Assembly (NCBI RefSeq): GCF_964019765.1
Contig: NZ_OZ026461.1
Location: 620,001-684,000 of the forward strand
Direction of reading: 5' to 3'
DNA: 64,000 nucleotides
From: Spiroplasma endosymbiont of Panorpa germanica
GTDB taxonomy: Bacteria; Bacillota_I; Bacilli_A; Mycoplasmatales; Mycoplasmataceae
Shown: in pieces, positions 20,727-32,620 of the stretch
How the letters are laid out: each line of letters starts with the position of its first letter
Numbering within the stretch: position 1 is the first letter of the stretch
The notes under the pieces: generated by a model
What the model was told of the DNA's origin: nothing
Seen by the model: the letters and a program-made list of their open reading frames with translations, nothing else
The model's database searches: none
Program-made: the position numbers and the translations under genes

Positions 20727-23135
20727 TTAACGTACCTTTAGCCCTAAATTATCAATATTAGCTATTATTTTGTTAAACTCATCATTTATCTCGTTATCTG
20801 ATAATTGTTTTTCCAATGAATTAAAAGTAAAGTTCATGGCAATAGCTTTTAGTTGATTACTTTGTAGCTTTTCGTCCACATAAACATCAATAACCTTAAA
20901 GCCAATTAAGTGGTCAACATCTTTAATGATATCTTTAAAGAAAGAACCCAAATTTTTATCGTCTTGAATTTCAAAAGAAACATCTCTACTTGTTTTTTGA
21001 AATCTAGAAATTGGTTTCAAGTCAATCACTTTTTTAGAAATCGCTTCAATTTCACTTAAATTCAATTCCAAAATTAGTGTTCCAGCAACTTTTAAAGATT
21101 GTTCTTTTTTAGGATTTAGCTTAAATAAGAAACCGATCACTTTTTGTTCGTAACAGATTTTGGCATTAATAAAAGGATGCATATCATTATTGGATTCACT
21201 ATTTCAGATAAAATCAACGTTGGATAAATCAACATTCATAATTGTTAAGATGTTTTCACAAATTGCTTTCAAGTATTCAAAACTTACAGCAATTTTAGTC
21301 TTAAAGACCTTATCATCAATTAAATCACCTGTAATGGCTATTGCTAAATGTCTTTGTCTAACTCCACTTAAATTGTAAATATCAGCAACTTCATAAAGTT
21401 TTGTGCTTTTATTTCCACGGCTTGAATTTAGTTCGACTACATCAATTAAAGACTTAGCTAAACTTTGACGATAAACCTCATGATTTTTACTAATTGGTGA
21501 CATTAGCTTAATGGGGTTATTTAGCTTAAATAGGTCTCACTCGGAAACATCTTCAGCCTTGGTTAGCGAATAGGTTTTAACATTTGCATAACCAGCCCCT
21601 ATCAAGTAGTTTGCTAACTTACTTTGAACATTGCGAGCTAAATTTTGTGGTTTACCAACCATAGTTAATGTTGGGGGAACTGCTTTAATATTGTCATATC
21701 CATATAGGCGCGCAATTTCCTCGATTATATCTGCTTCAAAATTTAAATCTAATCGATTTGGATCGCAAATAAATTCAAAAGTATTGTTTTTCTCACCAAC
21801 TGTAGTAATTTGAAAATCTAGTTGACTAAATAGTTTTTGAATTCTTTTTAGATTAAGACCAAAACCCAAATACTCACGAATTCTTTTAGATGGCAACAAT
21901 ATTTTCTTAACATCAAAATCAGGTTTTTTAATATAGGCAAGTTCTTGTCTAGTATCAATAAAATCATATTTTTGTAATAAAGCTGTGGTTATTTCATTTG
22001 CCTGAATTACTAAATTTGTGCTCATCGGTTTCATAAATCTTTGTAAAACGCAATTTGATTTATTTAATAACTTTTGTTGACGTCGCATAATAATTGGTGA
22101 AATATTTAAAAATAATGCTACCAAATTCAAGCTTTTCTCTGTTGGTTGGAATTCCTTTTCAACATTGTTTCCTAAAATTACAACAACCTTGTCATCCATT
22201 GTTAGACCAATTTTTGGTTCTTTATCACTACCAAGGTTAGTAATTTTTAATGGCGCAGTTATTTTATCAGGATCCAAAAAAATTGTTGGTTGACCCGATT
22301 CAAACGCAATCAAATTAGAAAGATCTTCAAAAAAACTATCTTCTTTTTTGATTCCGCTATATTTCATCATCAATTCATCATTTGAATAAATAAATAAATT
22401 TTCTGAATCAAGTGAATAGATTTTTTTAGTTTCAAATGCTGAGTAAGCAATCATTTTAACTTCATCTGATAAAATAGTATCAATTTGAACATCTATATTA
22501 ATGGGTTTTTTAACCTGGGCTATGTTATTTTTAAAATCGAAATTAAAATCACGATTGAAATAATTACCAACCTCTTTGGCTAATTGCAAGGCAGAAAGAG
22601 CATCGCTACGATTTAAAGTTAAATCCACTTCTCAAGTATAATCTTCAAAACCAATTTGCTCTAAAATTGAATCACCTGAAGACTTGTATAAGTCTTCTTT
22701 AGCGTGGATTTCATAAATACCATCAAGTTCCTTTTCGGTCTGAAATTCTGGTTTCATCCCAATTTCTGTTAAAGAACAAATCATTCCCTCAGAACTTTTA
22801 CCTTGAATTTCACGTTTATTAATAGTTAAACCATTGGCAATTGTCATTCCAGGTAAAGCTGTGATTACAAATTGGCCTTCCCCAACATTGCTAGCACCAC
22901 AAAGAATCATATGAGGTAAATCAGTTCCTGTGTCCACAAAGGTTGAACTTAAGTGGGTTCCTGGCATTTTTTCACAAAAACTAACTCGTCCTAAAACTAA
23001 TTCATCATTTAGACCTTTATAATCGTTTTCTTCTTCGACTTCAAATCCAAGCGAATTCAAAGCAACAGAAATTTCTTCGTTTTTAATACCTTTTAGGTCA
23101 ATATACCTATCTAGTCAATTTCGCGTTATAATCAT
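20727..23135 (-). CDS. pheT: phenylalanyl-tRNA synthetase beta subunit
   Basis: The large subunit of the heterotetrameric PheRS, 802 residues. Visible are an N-terminal tRNA-binding (EMAP-like) domain around GLNDELVLGRVSFCEKMPGTHLS, the B3/4 editing domain, the B5 domain (RIREYLGFGLN) and a C-terminal anticodon-binding (FDX-ACB) domain with RFQKTSRDVSFEI. The ATG at 23135 has a GGGGTGAAG site and a 15-base gap from pheS. Two TGA codons code Trp in the N-terminal part. Ending and yceD start are one base apart. Confidence 0.97.
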
Positions 23136-23150
23136 TTCTTCACCCCTTCT

Positions 23151-24203
23151 CTAGTTACCAAAAAAATGAAATTGATTCAAAAATCTCACATCATTTTCAT
23201 AAAAATCTCTAATATTTGAAATACCATATTTTAGCATAGCGATTCTCTCAACACCAACTCCAAAAGCCAGAGCTGTATTTTTTTGCGGATTAATTCCGTT
23301 AAGTTTTAAAACACTTTCGTTAAAAATTCCTGACCCTAGAATTTCAATTCATCCTGAATTTTTACATAATTTGCAGCCTTTACCTTCACATTTAAAGCAA
23401 CTTAAATCTACTTCTGCACTTGGTTCGGTGAAAGGAAAATAACTTGGTCTCATTCTAATATTAACTTTCTCACCAAATAGACGCTTACATAAGTACTGTA
23501 AAATTCATTTTAAATTAGAAAATGAGATTTTTGGACCAATTAAAAAAGCATCGATTTGCATAAATTGATGCGAATGAGTGGCATCATCCACGTCACGACG
23601 ATAAACGTTACCAAAACTAACAGAACCGTGTTGTTTGCTATCTGGTCCGGTTTTTGCTAGTTCACTTAAAACACGAGAAGACATATTAGTACAATGAGTT
23701 CTTAAAACTTGATTTTCGTTTACATAGAAAGTGTCTTGCATATCTCTTGCTGGATGTCCTTCTGGTAAATTCAATCTTTGAAAATTATACTCATCTGATT
23801 CAAACTCTGTTCCGTCAACCATTTCAAAGCCTAACTCTGAAAAAATCTGGCTCAATTCCTCAATTACTAGATTTAAAGGGTGTTTTGATCCAAAATTAAA
23901 ATCTAGTCCTGGTAATGAAACATCAATTTTTTCAGCACTCAATTTAGTTTTTAATTCTTCTTGGTTAAACTTTTCTTGCAAAGTGTTTAATGACTCGATA
24001 ATTTCAGTCTTAATTTCATTAGCGAGTTTTCCAGCTTTTTGACGTACTTCTGCATCCACATTTCTCAAATCCTGTAAAATAGCGTTTAATGGTGAATTTT
24101 TACCCATGAACTCTTTTTTTAACTCTTCAACATCGTCCTTTGTTAGTGAACTAGTTATCTTATTCTTAAAAATTTCTTGTAATTCTTTTAACTTGTCTAA
24201 CAT
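23151..24203 (-). CDS. pheS: phenylalanyl-tRNA synthetase alpha subunit
   Basis: Catalytic subunit of PheRS, class II synthetase, 350 residues. An N-terminal coiled coil (residues 1-90) is followed by the catalytic core with motif 1, motif 2 ([17 protein letters not shown]) and motif 3 ([13 protein letters not shown]), plus [10 protein letters not shown]-type segments. A Cys-rich insertion ([17 protein letters not shown]) lies between motifs 2 and 3 and could bind zinc. The ATG at 24203 follows TAAGGAGA. It starts the pheS-pheT-yceD-rpmF transcript. No T-box leader precedes it, unlike ileS. Confidence 0.97.
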
Positions 24204-24250
24204 GTGATTTCTCCTTAAATAATATATTATCATTTAAAATATATTATATA

Positions 24251-24279
24251 AAGCAATTAAATGATTTATTTAATTGCTT
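24251..24279 (-). terminator. intrinsic terminator at the end of the FtsX operon
   Basis: AAGCAATTAAAT (24251-24262) pairs perfectly with 24268-24279, 5-base loop. On the minus strand it is followed by a T/A-rich tail. The upstream arm contains the last codons of the 198-residue gene, so coding and terminator overlap. Confidence 0.75.
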
Positions 24280-24862
24280 TAATTTTATCTTGAATTTTTA
24301 ATATAGCCTTTTTTTGTACTTCTATTAGATTTCCGAATTCTGCTTCTTCTGGTTGAATTTTTTGCAGTTTTTTTATAATTTTAATTACATGTAATATGTA
24401 ATTGTTTTCTAGTTTCAAGCGCCCAACTTCATAGTAAACATCTATGTCCACTTCGCGACCTGAAATTATGATATTTTCATGGTTAATGTTATGAAAAATT
24501 CACTTTAAAAAAGTCAGATTAATAAAATTTTTAATCTGACTGTATGTGTATATCAAAAAGTCTTTATAATAATTTAATTGATCATCAAACAAGGTCATTT
24601 CATTAATCATTTTGACTCCAATTTGGTAATAATTTTGATTTAAAGCTCTTAAATCCACTAGTTTTACTTCTATTTCATCGATAAATACATTTCCAAATTT
24701 ACAATTTAAATCTTTTTCAAGATACGTAACTAAATTGGGCAGATTAAAAATATTAAAATAGTCTTCGTAAGGTCAACGCATTTGAAATTTATTATAATTA
24801 ATTTTGATATTTTTTTGCATAAACTTATTTACAATATCATGGTGAAAATCTAAAAAATTCAT
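24266..24862 (-). CDS. hypothetical 198-residue protein, last gene of the FtsX operon
   Basis: No family recognised. The protein is AT-rich in codon use, has many Asn, Ile, Lys and Tyr, no signal peptide and no clear membrane segment, and a predicted helical C-terminus (EVQKKAILKIQDKIKAIK). The ATG at 24862 has a good ribosome site (GGAGG, 8 bases before). It lies 18 bases after the stop of the upstream FtsX gene, so it belongs to the same transcript and may assist the permeases; that is inference from position only. Confidence 0.6.
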
Positions 24863-24880
24863 TTCTAATACCTCCAATTT

Positions 24881-27800
24881 TTAATTTAAGACGTTGACAA
24901 TCGGTTCTTTTCTAACCTTAAGATTAGCTGTTAATCATCCAAAAAAACCAACAAGACTTAAAGCTGAAAATGTAATTAATGGTGCTCAAAAACTTCAAGG
25001 AAATTCCATTAACACTTTAGAAGAACTTCACGAAATGCTGATAACAATTTTTCAAACAATTAGGGAGAAAATATAAGATATCAAAAAAGCTATGATTGAG
25101 TAAATGACATAGTTACCCATAACAATTCAATTGACTTCCCAATCTTTATACCCAAAAGCCTTCATTACTGTAATTATATTTCTAGAACTATCTATTACAA
25201 TGCTCATAATAACAATGAAAAGAATTACTAATAACAGCGAATTTAGTACCATAAAAATCGTCATCATTGAATTGATTTGAGACATCTGAGTTTTAGCAAA
25301 ATCCCTGGTTAATCTTAAATATGACATTCTAGAATTCAAAATCTTCTCTGTTAGACTCGGGTTTGTTAACAAATCCGGTTCCTTAAATATTGAATTTTCA
25401 ACACCAAATAGTTTATCTAAATCAATGATATCTTTAAATCAAAATCCCAAAATCGGAGCATCTAATTTAGAGTTAATAGCAATTGTATCAGTTGTTAGAT
25501 TAATATTTAAAAAAGTTTGTGATAAATCGGCATTATCGATATTACCTTTATAAATTTCTTTTTGAGAATACAAGCGATTTTTAATGACCACACTATTTTC
25601 AGAATTTGGATTTAGAACTCCTTGAGAATTTACTTCAAAGAAAGTATCGTAGTCAGCAAACATTGTATCAGTATAAGTATTTGCCAAGTTTATGTCCACA
25701 ACTTTAAGTCTAACAATTCCCGTAAAGCCAGGACTTGTTCTTGGTGCTGCTAAAAAAGTATCACCAACCGATAAATTATACTTCATTGCAAAAAGCTTTG
25801 AAATAATTACTTTTGTCTCGTAAATGTTATCATAACCACTGTTTTTCATTTTGTTTAAGTTATTCGAGTTAGTTAACCTAATTCTTCAGGAATTTTGGAA
25901 ATCTCCATATTGATTTTCAAAATCAACTAATTCCAAGTTATTTAAAGGTAAATCTTTTTGGAATAAAGGTTTAACTCCCATACTATATGATAAATTCTCA
26001 TATTTTTGATTATAAAATATTTTATTATCGGTCACAATGGTCTCAGAATTATTTTCACTTGAAAATGCTGCTGCTAATAAAATTCTGGATTTTTGGGATA
26101 TGTTATTTGATTGAATATCCATCATTTCATTATTTACTTGGATTTTAAAAGCATTTCGACTAATATCTCTGGTGAAAATATTTTGATAATTTTTTATACT
26201 TTCATCAATACCATTACGGATCAATTTTATGGCAAGCTCTTGACTTAAACCCTTATTTGTCAGTTTTTGATAAATTTCATTAGCTTGTTTTATTGTACTA
26301 TTTTGATAATACATTAGCATAAAAATTGTTTTAAAATCTTTAAGTTTAAAATTACTAGATTTATTATCTATTTTTTTGTTAGTGTAAAACATAATTGTTT
26401 TCTCTAAATCCGATTCATTTGTGATTAATGGGATGTTTTCGAATTTATCTGAGTCTTTTAACTTAGTAATATCAGCTTTTAAGAGTTTTTCAATGCTTGT
26501 TCCAATATTTTCCCACGGTTCTGTAGACAGACCTTTGATGATCATTTCATCACTTAACAAGTTATGACTATCTTTTAAAATGGAATTTAAAGTCATCTCC
26601 GTTATTAATGAAATTTTTTCTTGAAAGTCATCACTATTTTCATCAATCACTTGACCAAAGTTTTTTGAATCATAACCAATAAATTCTATCTTATTTTTTA
26701 AATAGCTTTCTTCATCTTCTAATTGATAACCAGTTTGGTTATTTCAAATAATATTGGGCTGTGAATCAAATTGATAAAAATGGTCAAGGTTTTGATTGTA
26801 AGGATTAGTATAACGATTATAATTTTGACTAATAAGATCCTTAGAACCCATTTGAAATAAGAAAAGCAATGATGAGATTGAAAAAAGTGATATTGTAACA
26901 AGAAATTTCCCTCTTGATCTTTGAGTAAAAGCGGCTCTTAATCGATAATTAAACCCAATTCCTTTTTGATACAAAATCTGATTAATTTTTGAGGAAATAA
27001 GTTGGGTTAAAAATACCGGGAAAATAATATAGCTTCAAATTTTTTGTCCTTTTTTTAATTCTTTAATTCGAGCTGTATTATTTATTAATTCCATTGTTGG
27101 ACGATTTAAAAAATTACAAATTAAGCAATAGCTTAAAAGTGAAAATACTGCTGGAATTACAATAAATAAAAGTGTCAAGAATCAAAAACTATAGTAAATG
27201 GGTTGGACATAAAATAAAATCTGGCTTGCAAAAACTTGCAATACTAAACCTTGCACTGGCAAGGAAATTAAATAACCTACTAAAATACCCACAAATAAGG
27301 TAATTCAAACCTTAATTACAAATACTCACGCTAATTGTAGATTGCTATAGCCGCTGGCTTTAAAAATTCCCAACTGACGCAAGGAATCGTTTATCTCCTT
27401 ATTTATTAAAAAATTAATAAATAAAAATGCTAACGTCAGAACCACAATGGCTATGATTATAAATAATATTGCCTCAATTTTACTTAAAATATTGTTAATG
27501 ACATATCAATTATCATTAAATTTTATTAAGACATCATTTACGTTTATTCAAATTGGGTTTTCACCATTAGAATCACTATACTGACTCTCTACACTAAATG
27601 ATTTATCCTGTTTTTTGATTAATGAAACATTATTTAAATTATGAATTTTTTGAGATTGGTTTTCTCAGAAGTTAAAGTAGATACTGTCAAAATCTTTGCT
27701 ATTTAAATACGCAAAAAAATAGTTACTACTATTTTTTCAATTTGAATAATAATTTTCTCCTGGCGATAAAGATTCAATTGTAGATCCAAAACCCACTACC

Positions 27801-28693
27801 TCGTAATCTATATCAAACATTTTATTATCTTTAAATCCATAAGGTAATTTTATTTGATCTCCGATACTTATGTGATTTTTTTTAGCATATAAGTCAGTAA
27901 TCATAACTTCAGGTTTTGTCACATTAAATTCAGGTAGTCTACCTGAACTCACAACTACATTACCCAATTGTTCAGAATTTTTATCCGAAATTCGACGAGT
28001 TTCAATAACTCTACCTTTTGAATTTAGTATTGGTCTTTCTTCGAAACACATTGATGGATTAAATGAAATTTTCATTTTATCCTTTAGTTCATCTCTAATA
28101 TACAATTGTTTTTGTAAAAACAATTGTACGCTAGCAAAATTATCACTTTCACTTCCTATTTGTTTTTGAAAATCAGCAGAAAGAATCTCGCCATAAGTTA
28201 AATTCCTATCTTCTTGAAAATGTTGAATTGATGTTTCAATTTTCAGACCATCTCTACAGGATCTCAATATACCCATTGTGTTGTTCAAAATTGCTGTGAA
28301 ACTACTAGATTTTAGATTTTCCATGCTAATTGGGGTATCGCTATCAACTTCTCCGATTTGGTGATGCAAGGACCTGTAAAATAAAGGTGTGAAAAAACCG
28401 GAATCTTGATTTGGTTGCTGCAAATTAATTTCATCATTAACTTGATAGTTTTTATGAGAATAGAAATAATTGAATAAAAAGTCTGAAGAAAAAGAATTAT
28501 AGTCATTATCAAATTGTAAATCTCATTTATTTGACTTACTTTCAACATTTGATATTTTATTAGCAACTTGAACGGATGGCGCCAAAAGACCTACTGAAAC
28601 AATTGTCAATAAGACGGTAAAGATTATGCTACCAAAAGATTCAATTCATGACTTAAAAAATGTCTTTAAATAACTTTTAATTATTTTATTCAC
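24881..28693 (-). CDS. large FtsX-type permease, paralog A
   Basis: A 1270-residue protein built of two FtsX/MacB-like halves. The first membrane helix (residues about 17-40) is followed by a roughly 300-residue outside domain with the GxxxEVMITDLYAKKNxIxIGDQI pattern, then three membrane helices ending in RQLGIFKASGYSN. A second half starts FNYRLRAAFTQRSRGKF and ends with three more helices containing VMKAFGYKDWEVN. The start is GTG at 28693, 7 bases after GGTGA; no ATG is available at a ribosome site. It lies 17 bases after paralog B, so the two are co-transcribed. The ATPase partner is not in the locus. Substrate unknown; MacB/LolC-type relatives move lipoproteins or peptides. Confidence 0.8.
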
Positions 28694-28710
28694 TAAATTT
28701 CACCTTTTTT

Positions 28711-31700
28711 CTAATTAGTTATTGTTACTATACTTTGTCCTTTAATTTTTATGAAACTAGAAATTCAACCACACCCAATTAATATAGCTAAAATTCCCAG
28801 GGTTGCTAATGGAATTATAAAACTAATGTGATAACCAATCAGAGCTCCCATTGATTTTCATGCAAATATACTAAAGATGTAAGATAGCATCGATGAAATT
28901 AAGTAGCTTATTCAGAAAATAATAAAACCTCAGACAAAATAATCACCAAGCACAATTCAGTTTACTTGAAAAATATTATAACCAATTGACTTCAAAGTCA
29001 AGATAATCATGGTAGATTCATCAACAATTACCAGAACCAAGACAATCATAACTATGGCTAAAATCGTGATAATCATAAATGAAACAATGTTCATTATAAC
29101 TGTCAGGTTTCTAACAAATCATTCACCCATTTTGGCTTCTGCATAATATAAATTTGTATAATTACCAGAAGAACTAAGATTTAAGGGATCTGTTAACAAG
29201 TATGGTTTTTTGTTAAAAATCTCATTATTTTCAAGTAAGTCTAAATCAATAAAGTCACTAAATATCGAACCAAAAATTGTGGATTGTTCATCAGTTAATA
29301 ATGTTAAACTTTTGGCCGTCAGTTTCGAATTTAAAATGAAATCTTTTTCTTCAAAATCAGCAAATTGAAATAGTGATTTCGAAGACAATAATCCATTATT
29401 TAATTTTACATCGCTTTGATTTAAAGAATCATCACCAAATTCATCAAAGAATCGGTCATAATCAACAATAAAATCATGTGAATAGATATCATCATTATTA
29501 ATCGCTGCAACTTCAATTGGTATAATTACTTTATTCTTTGTTTTCAAAACAATTTTAAAGGAATCACCCTTTTTTAAATTAAAACTTTTAGCAGTCAATT
29601 TACTTATGATAGCTTTGACACCATGATTTTGTTCAGATTTTAATGATAAATTATTTCAATCCGTTTTTGAAAGGCTTTTATCATTAATTGAATTTGAGTA
29701 AGACTCATTACTTTCCCTGTCTGAATTTGTTAAAATTAGATTCATATCGATGCTTTGAGAAACATTGTATGGATTAGCGTTAAAAGTATAAGTCAAAACT
29801 TCTTTATTTTGATTTACCATTAATTGATTGCTCGTAACAATAGTTTGATAATTATTTTTTTCTAGCATCGCTAGTTGCATTATTTCTTTTGAATATAAAC
29901 TTGCGTTCTCTCAATTATCAAGTAACGTGTCGCCTTGAATTCTAGAATAATTGCTTTTCAAAATTAAATCCAAAATTCATGAACTCCACAAATCCTTGTT
30001 ATTACAATTTATATTTTGATACTTGATGTAGTTATCCAGAAAGATTCGAGTTTCTTTTAAGGCTATTTCTGGATCCCGATTTTTTAAAAGCTCAGAATAA
30101 AAATCATTTGCTTCTTGTTTTAGAATTTCACGTTCAATTAACAAGCAAGAAGTTATTCCAACATCTTCTAAATAAAAGTTATTAGAAAATCCCTCATTAT
30201 TTATTGATTTCAATAAGAACAAGGTACTTCTAAGATTATTAATATCCTTAATCGATACTTTTTCAATCTCCTTAATATCGATTGGTTTTCTTATATCAAT
30301 TTTTTCAACATTTCCCAGAAGCAAAGTTGAAATTATATTAGCGTTGTTCAGGCTAGGATCTAAAATTTCCTTATCACTGACGATAAATTCACTATTTTTA
30401 AAAGCCTCTTTGTTTAAAGCTCTTAATAGTCATCTGATTTGATCACTTGAATTAGTACTGTTCTTGTTCAATGCTTTTTTAAATTTGGCTTCATCTTTGT
30501 ATCCGTTAATAGTCAAAGGAGTTTTTTCATAGACTTCCGGATTGGACCAAGTAAGTTTCTGGCTTTTTTCATCGAAATCAACCTGTTGATAATCTCTAAA
30601 TTCAAAGGAATGATCAACTCCCTTAACAAACTTGTTACCTCTAACTGGTTGTAAATCATTTGAAATTACTCGCACCTGAAACTGCATAATTAATACTATG
30701 CTAGAAACTGTAAATAAAGTCATAATTAAAACGAACTTTCCTATGGAATTACTTGTGAATGCTCGACGCAATCTTCAATTAAATCCAATATTTCGTCTCT
30801 CCAAAAATCGACAATATTGAAGTGAGAGAGTTTGAATTATAAAAATTGGAAAGATAATTATTGAAATGACTTTTCAAAATTTAATACCTTTTTTTTCAAT
30901 CGAGTTGCCGTTTGATATCATTGATAAGATATTTTTGTTCACAGTTTTTCAAATTAATAAGAATGAAATGGCACTAAAAAATAATGGAACCATCACTCAG
31001 ATAACGATTAAGAATAACCAATCAGTATAAAACTGATCGATAAAGAACATGATATTACGTTCAAAAGATTTAAATCCTAGCATTTGCAAAGGCAACGAAA
31101 GGAAATAACCAAAAAATATCCCTATTGCCATTAAAATAAATGTTTTAATTGAAAAAATCAATGCAAAGCTTGAATTACTGTAACCAAACGCTTTGAAAAT
31201 ACCAATTTGCGATCGATTTTCATTTATCTCTTTTTTGATTAAAAATGTGATAAAAATAAACGCAAGCGATATAACTAGTAACCCTAAAAAGATATTCATA
31301 ATAACTTGAACTTTTACATTAGTAAGAACTTCTTGATTTGCGTAATTAGAAAAGGGTTTAAATTCAATTTTGTCAAAATCATAAATTCCAAATTCATCTA
31401 AATATTTGATTTTGAAAATCTCATTTATATTTGCATCATTTGTTTTAAAATTCAAAAATTTTTTCAAAGAAAGTCTTTGACCTTGAATTCTAGTATTTTC
31501 CCAGCGTTGATCTTCGATAAGTTGAATATTTTCATCGTTTACATATCCATAACCAAATTTTTTATGATCTCTACCTGAGCTAGCAAAGTCTCCAGAGGTT
31601 GCCAAATCCTCTTGTTTAATACCAATACCCACCACAGTTCATTCCTGACTTGTTGGATAACCTTCGCTTCAGTCAGTAAGCAAGTTAATTTTGGATCCTA

Positions 31701-32538
31701 TTGTTAAATTTTGAAGTCGGGCAAACTTGTCGGTTAAAACAATTTCTTTTTTATCAGTGCTATTTGAGTCCACGTTTCTACCATGTTGAATTACCACTTC
31801 AGAGATTTGTTTTCCATTTAAAGTATTATATTCCCTTTTAGAAGCGTTTCTCATGTAAAAGATATTTTTCTCACCAATTCTAAAATCTTGATTTTGAGCA
31901 ATTGATAACTCATGTCCTCAAGATAAATGAACCTTGTCCCTATTAAGACTGTTTCTAGCAATTTGATGAGCAATTCACAAGGAAATGTCGCGACTATAGT
32001 AAATATTTTCACTGTTGGCCCCAGTTAAAAGTTTCATGAAATCTAAGCTAAAAATCTCATTGCCCTTAAGGAAGCCATCGTCATCACTAATAGAAGAATT
32101 TGAATTTGATCCTTGAGAAAAATCAGATATCGCTTTTCTAATTTCACTAGCAACATCTATATTGACATTATTTTTGATATTTATTGAATTATTATTAACA
32201 TTATTAAGAACCGTTCTCATTCTTGGGCTGAAGAAATCATAGTTTTCATCATCACTGGGAAGAGCTAAAAACTCAACTTCACCCTCCATAATTGCTTCTT
32301 TTTGATAGAAATAGTGATATAAAAAATCATCACTAAATGAATTAGCATTTTGATTTAGATAAGTATCCCATGTATTAGTTTTGTTGGCAATCTGACTTGT
32401 TCGATATTGAATTTGTAAAGAAGTGGTCATTGTTCCAATTGCCATTGCACTTAGTATAATTAAAAAAAATATTGCTCCAATCATTTGAATATATCTTTTT
32501 TTAAATGATCTTAGGTAATTTAATAGAATCTTTCTCAT
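28711..32538 (-). CDS. large FtsX-type permease, paralog B
   Basis: Second of three paralogs, 1275 residues, same two-half architecture: N-terminal helix (MIGAIFFLIILSAMAIGTM), outside domain with HGRN...EIVLTDKFARLQNLTIGSKI, three membrane helices with SQIGIFKAFGYSN, then FNWRLRRAFTSNSIGKF and a second outside domain before the C-terminal helices. Outside domains are Asn/Ser-rich and little conserved among the three, whereas membrane parts are similar. Start at 32538, because the promoter at 32555-32582 places the transcript start near 32548, excluding the ATG codons at 32550 and 32571; GGTGA precedes the chosen ATG. Confidence 0.8.
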
Positions 32539-32554
32539 TTTTTTCACCATTATT

Positions 32555-32582
32555 ATTATAGACTTTTGCAAGAATATATCAA
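32555..32582 (-). promoter_or_regulatory. promoter for FtsX paralogs B and A
   Basis: Minus strand: TTGATA (32577-32582), 16-base spacer, TATAAT (32555-32560). It sits between the terminator of paralog C and the start of paralog B, so B, A and the 198-residue gene form a separate operon. Confidence 0.75.
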
Positions 32583-32590
32583 ATAAAAAA

Positions 32591-32620
32591 GTTAATAAGA
32601 ATTTTATAATTCTTATTAAC
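32591..32620 (-). terminator. intrinsic terminator after FtsX paralog C
   Basis: GTTAATAAGAATT and AATTCTTATTAAC with a 4-base loop, six T following on the minus strand. It includes the stop codon of paralog C. Confidence 0.85.
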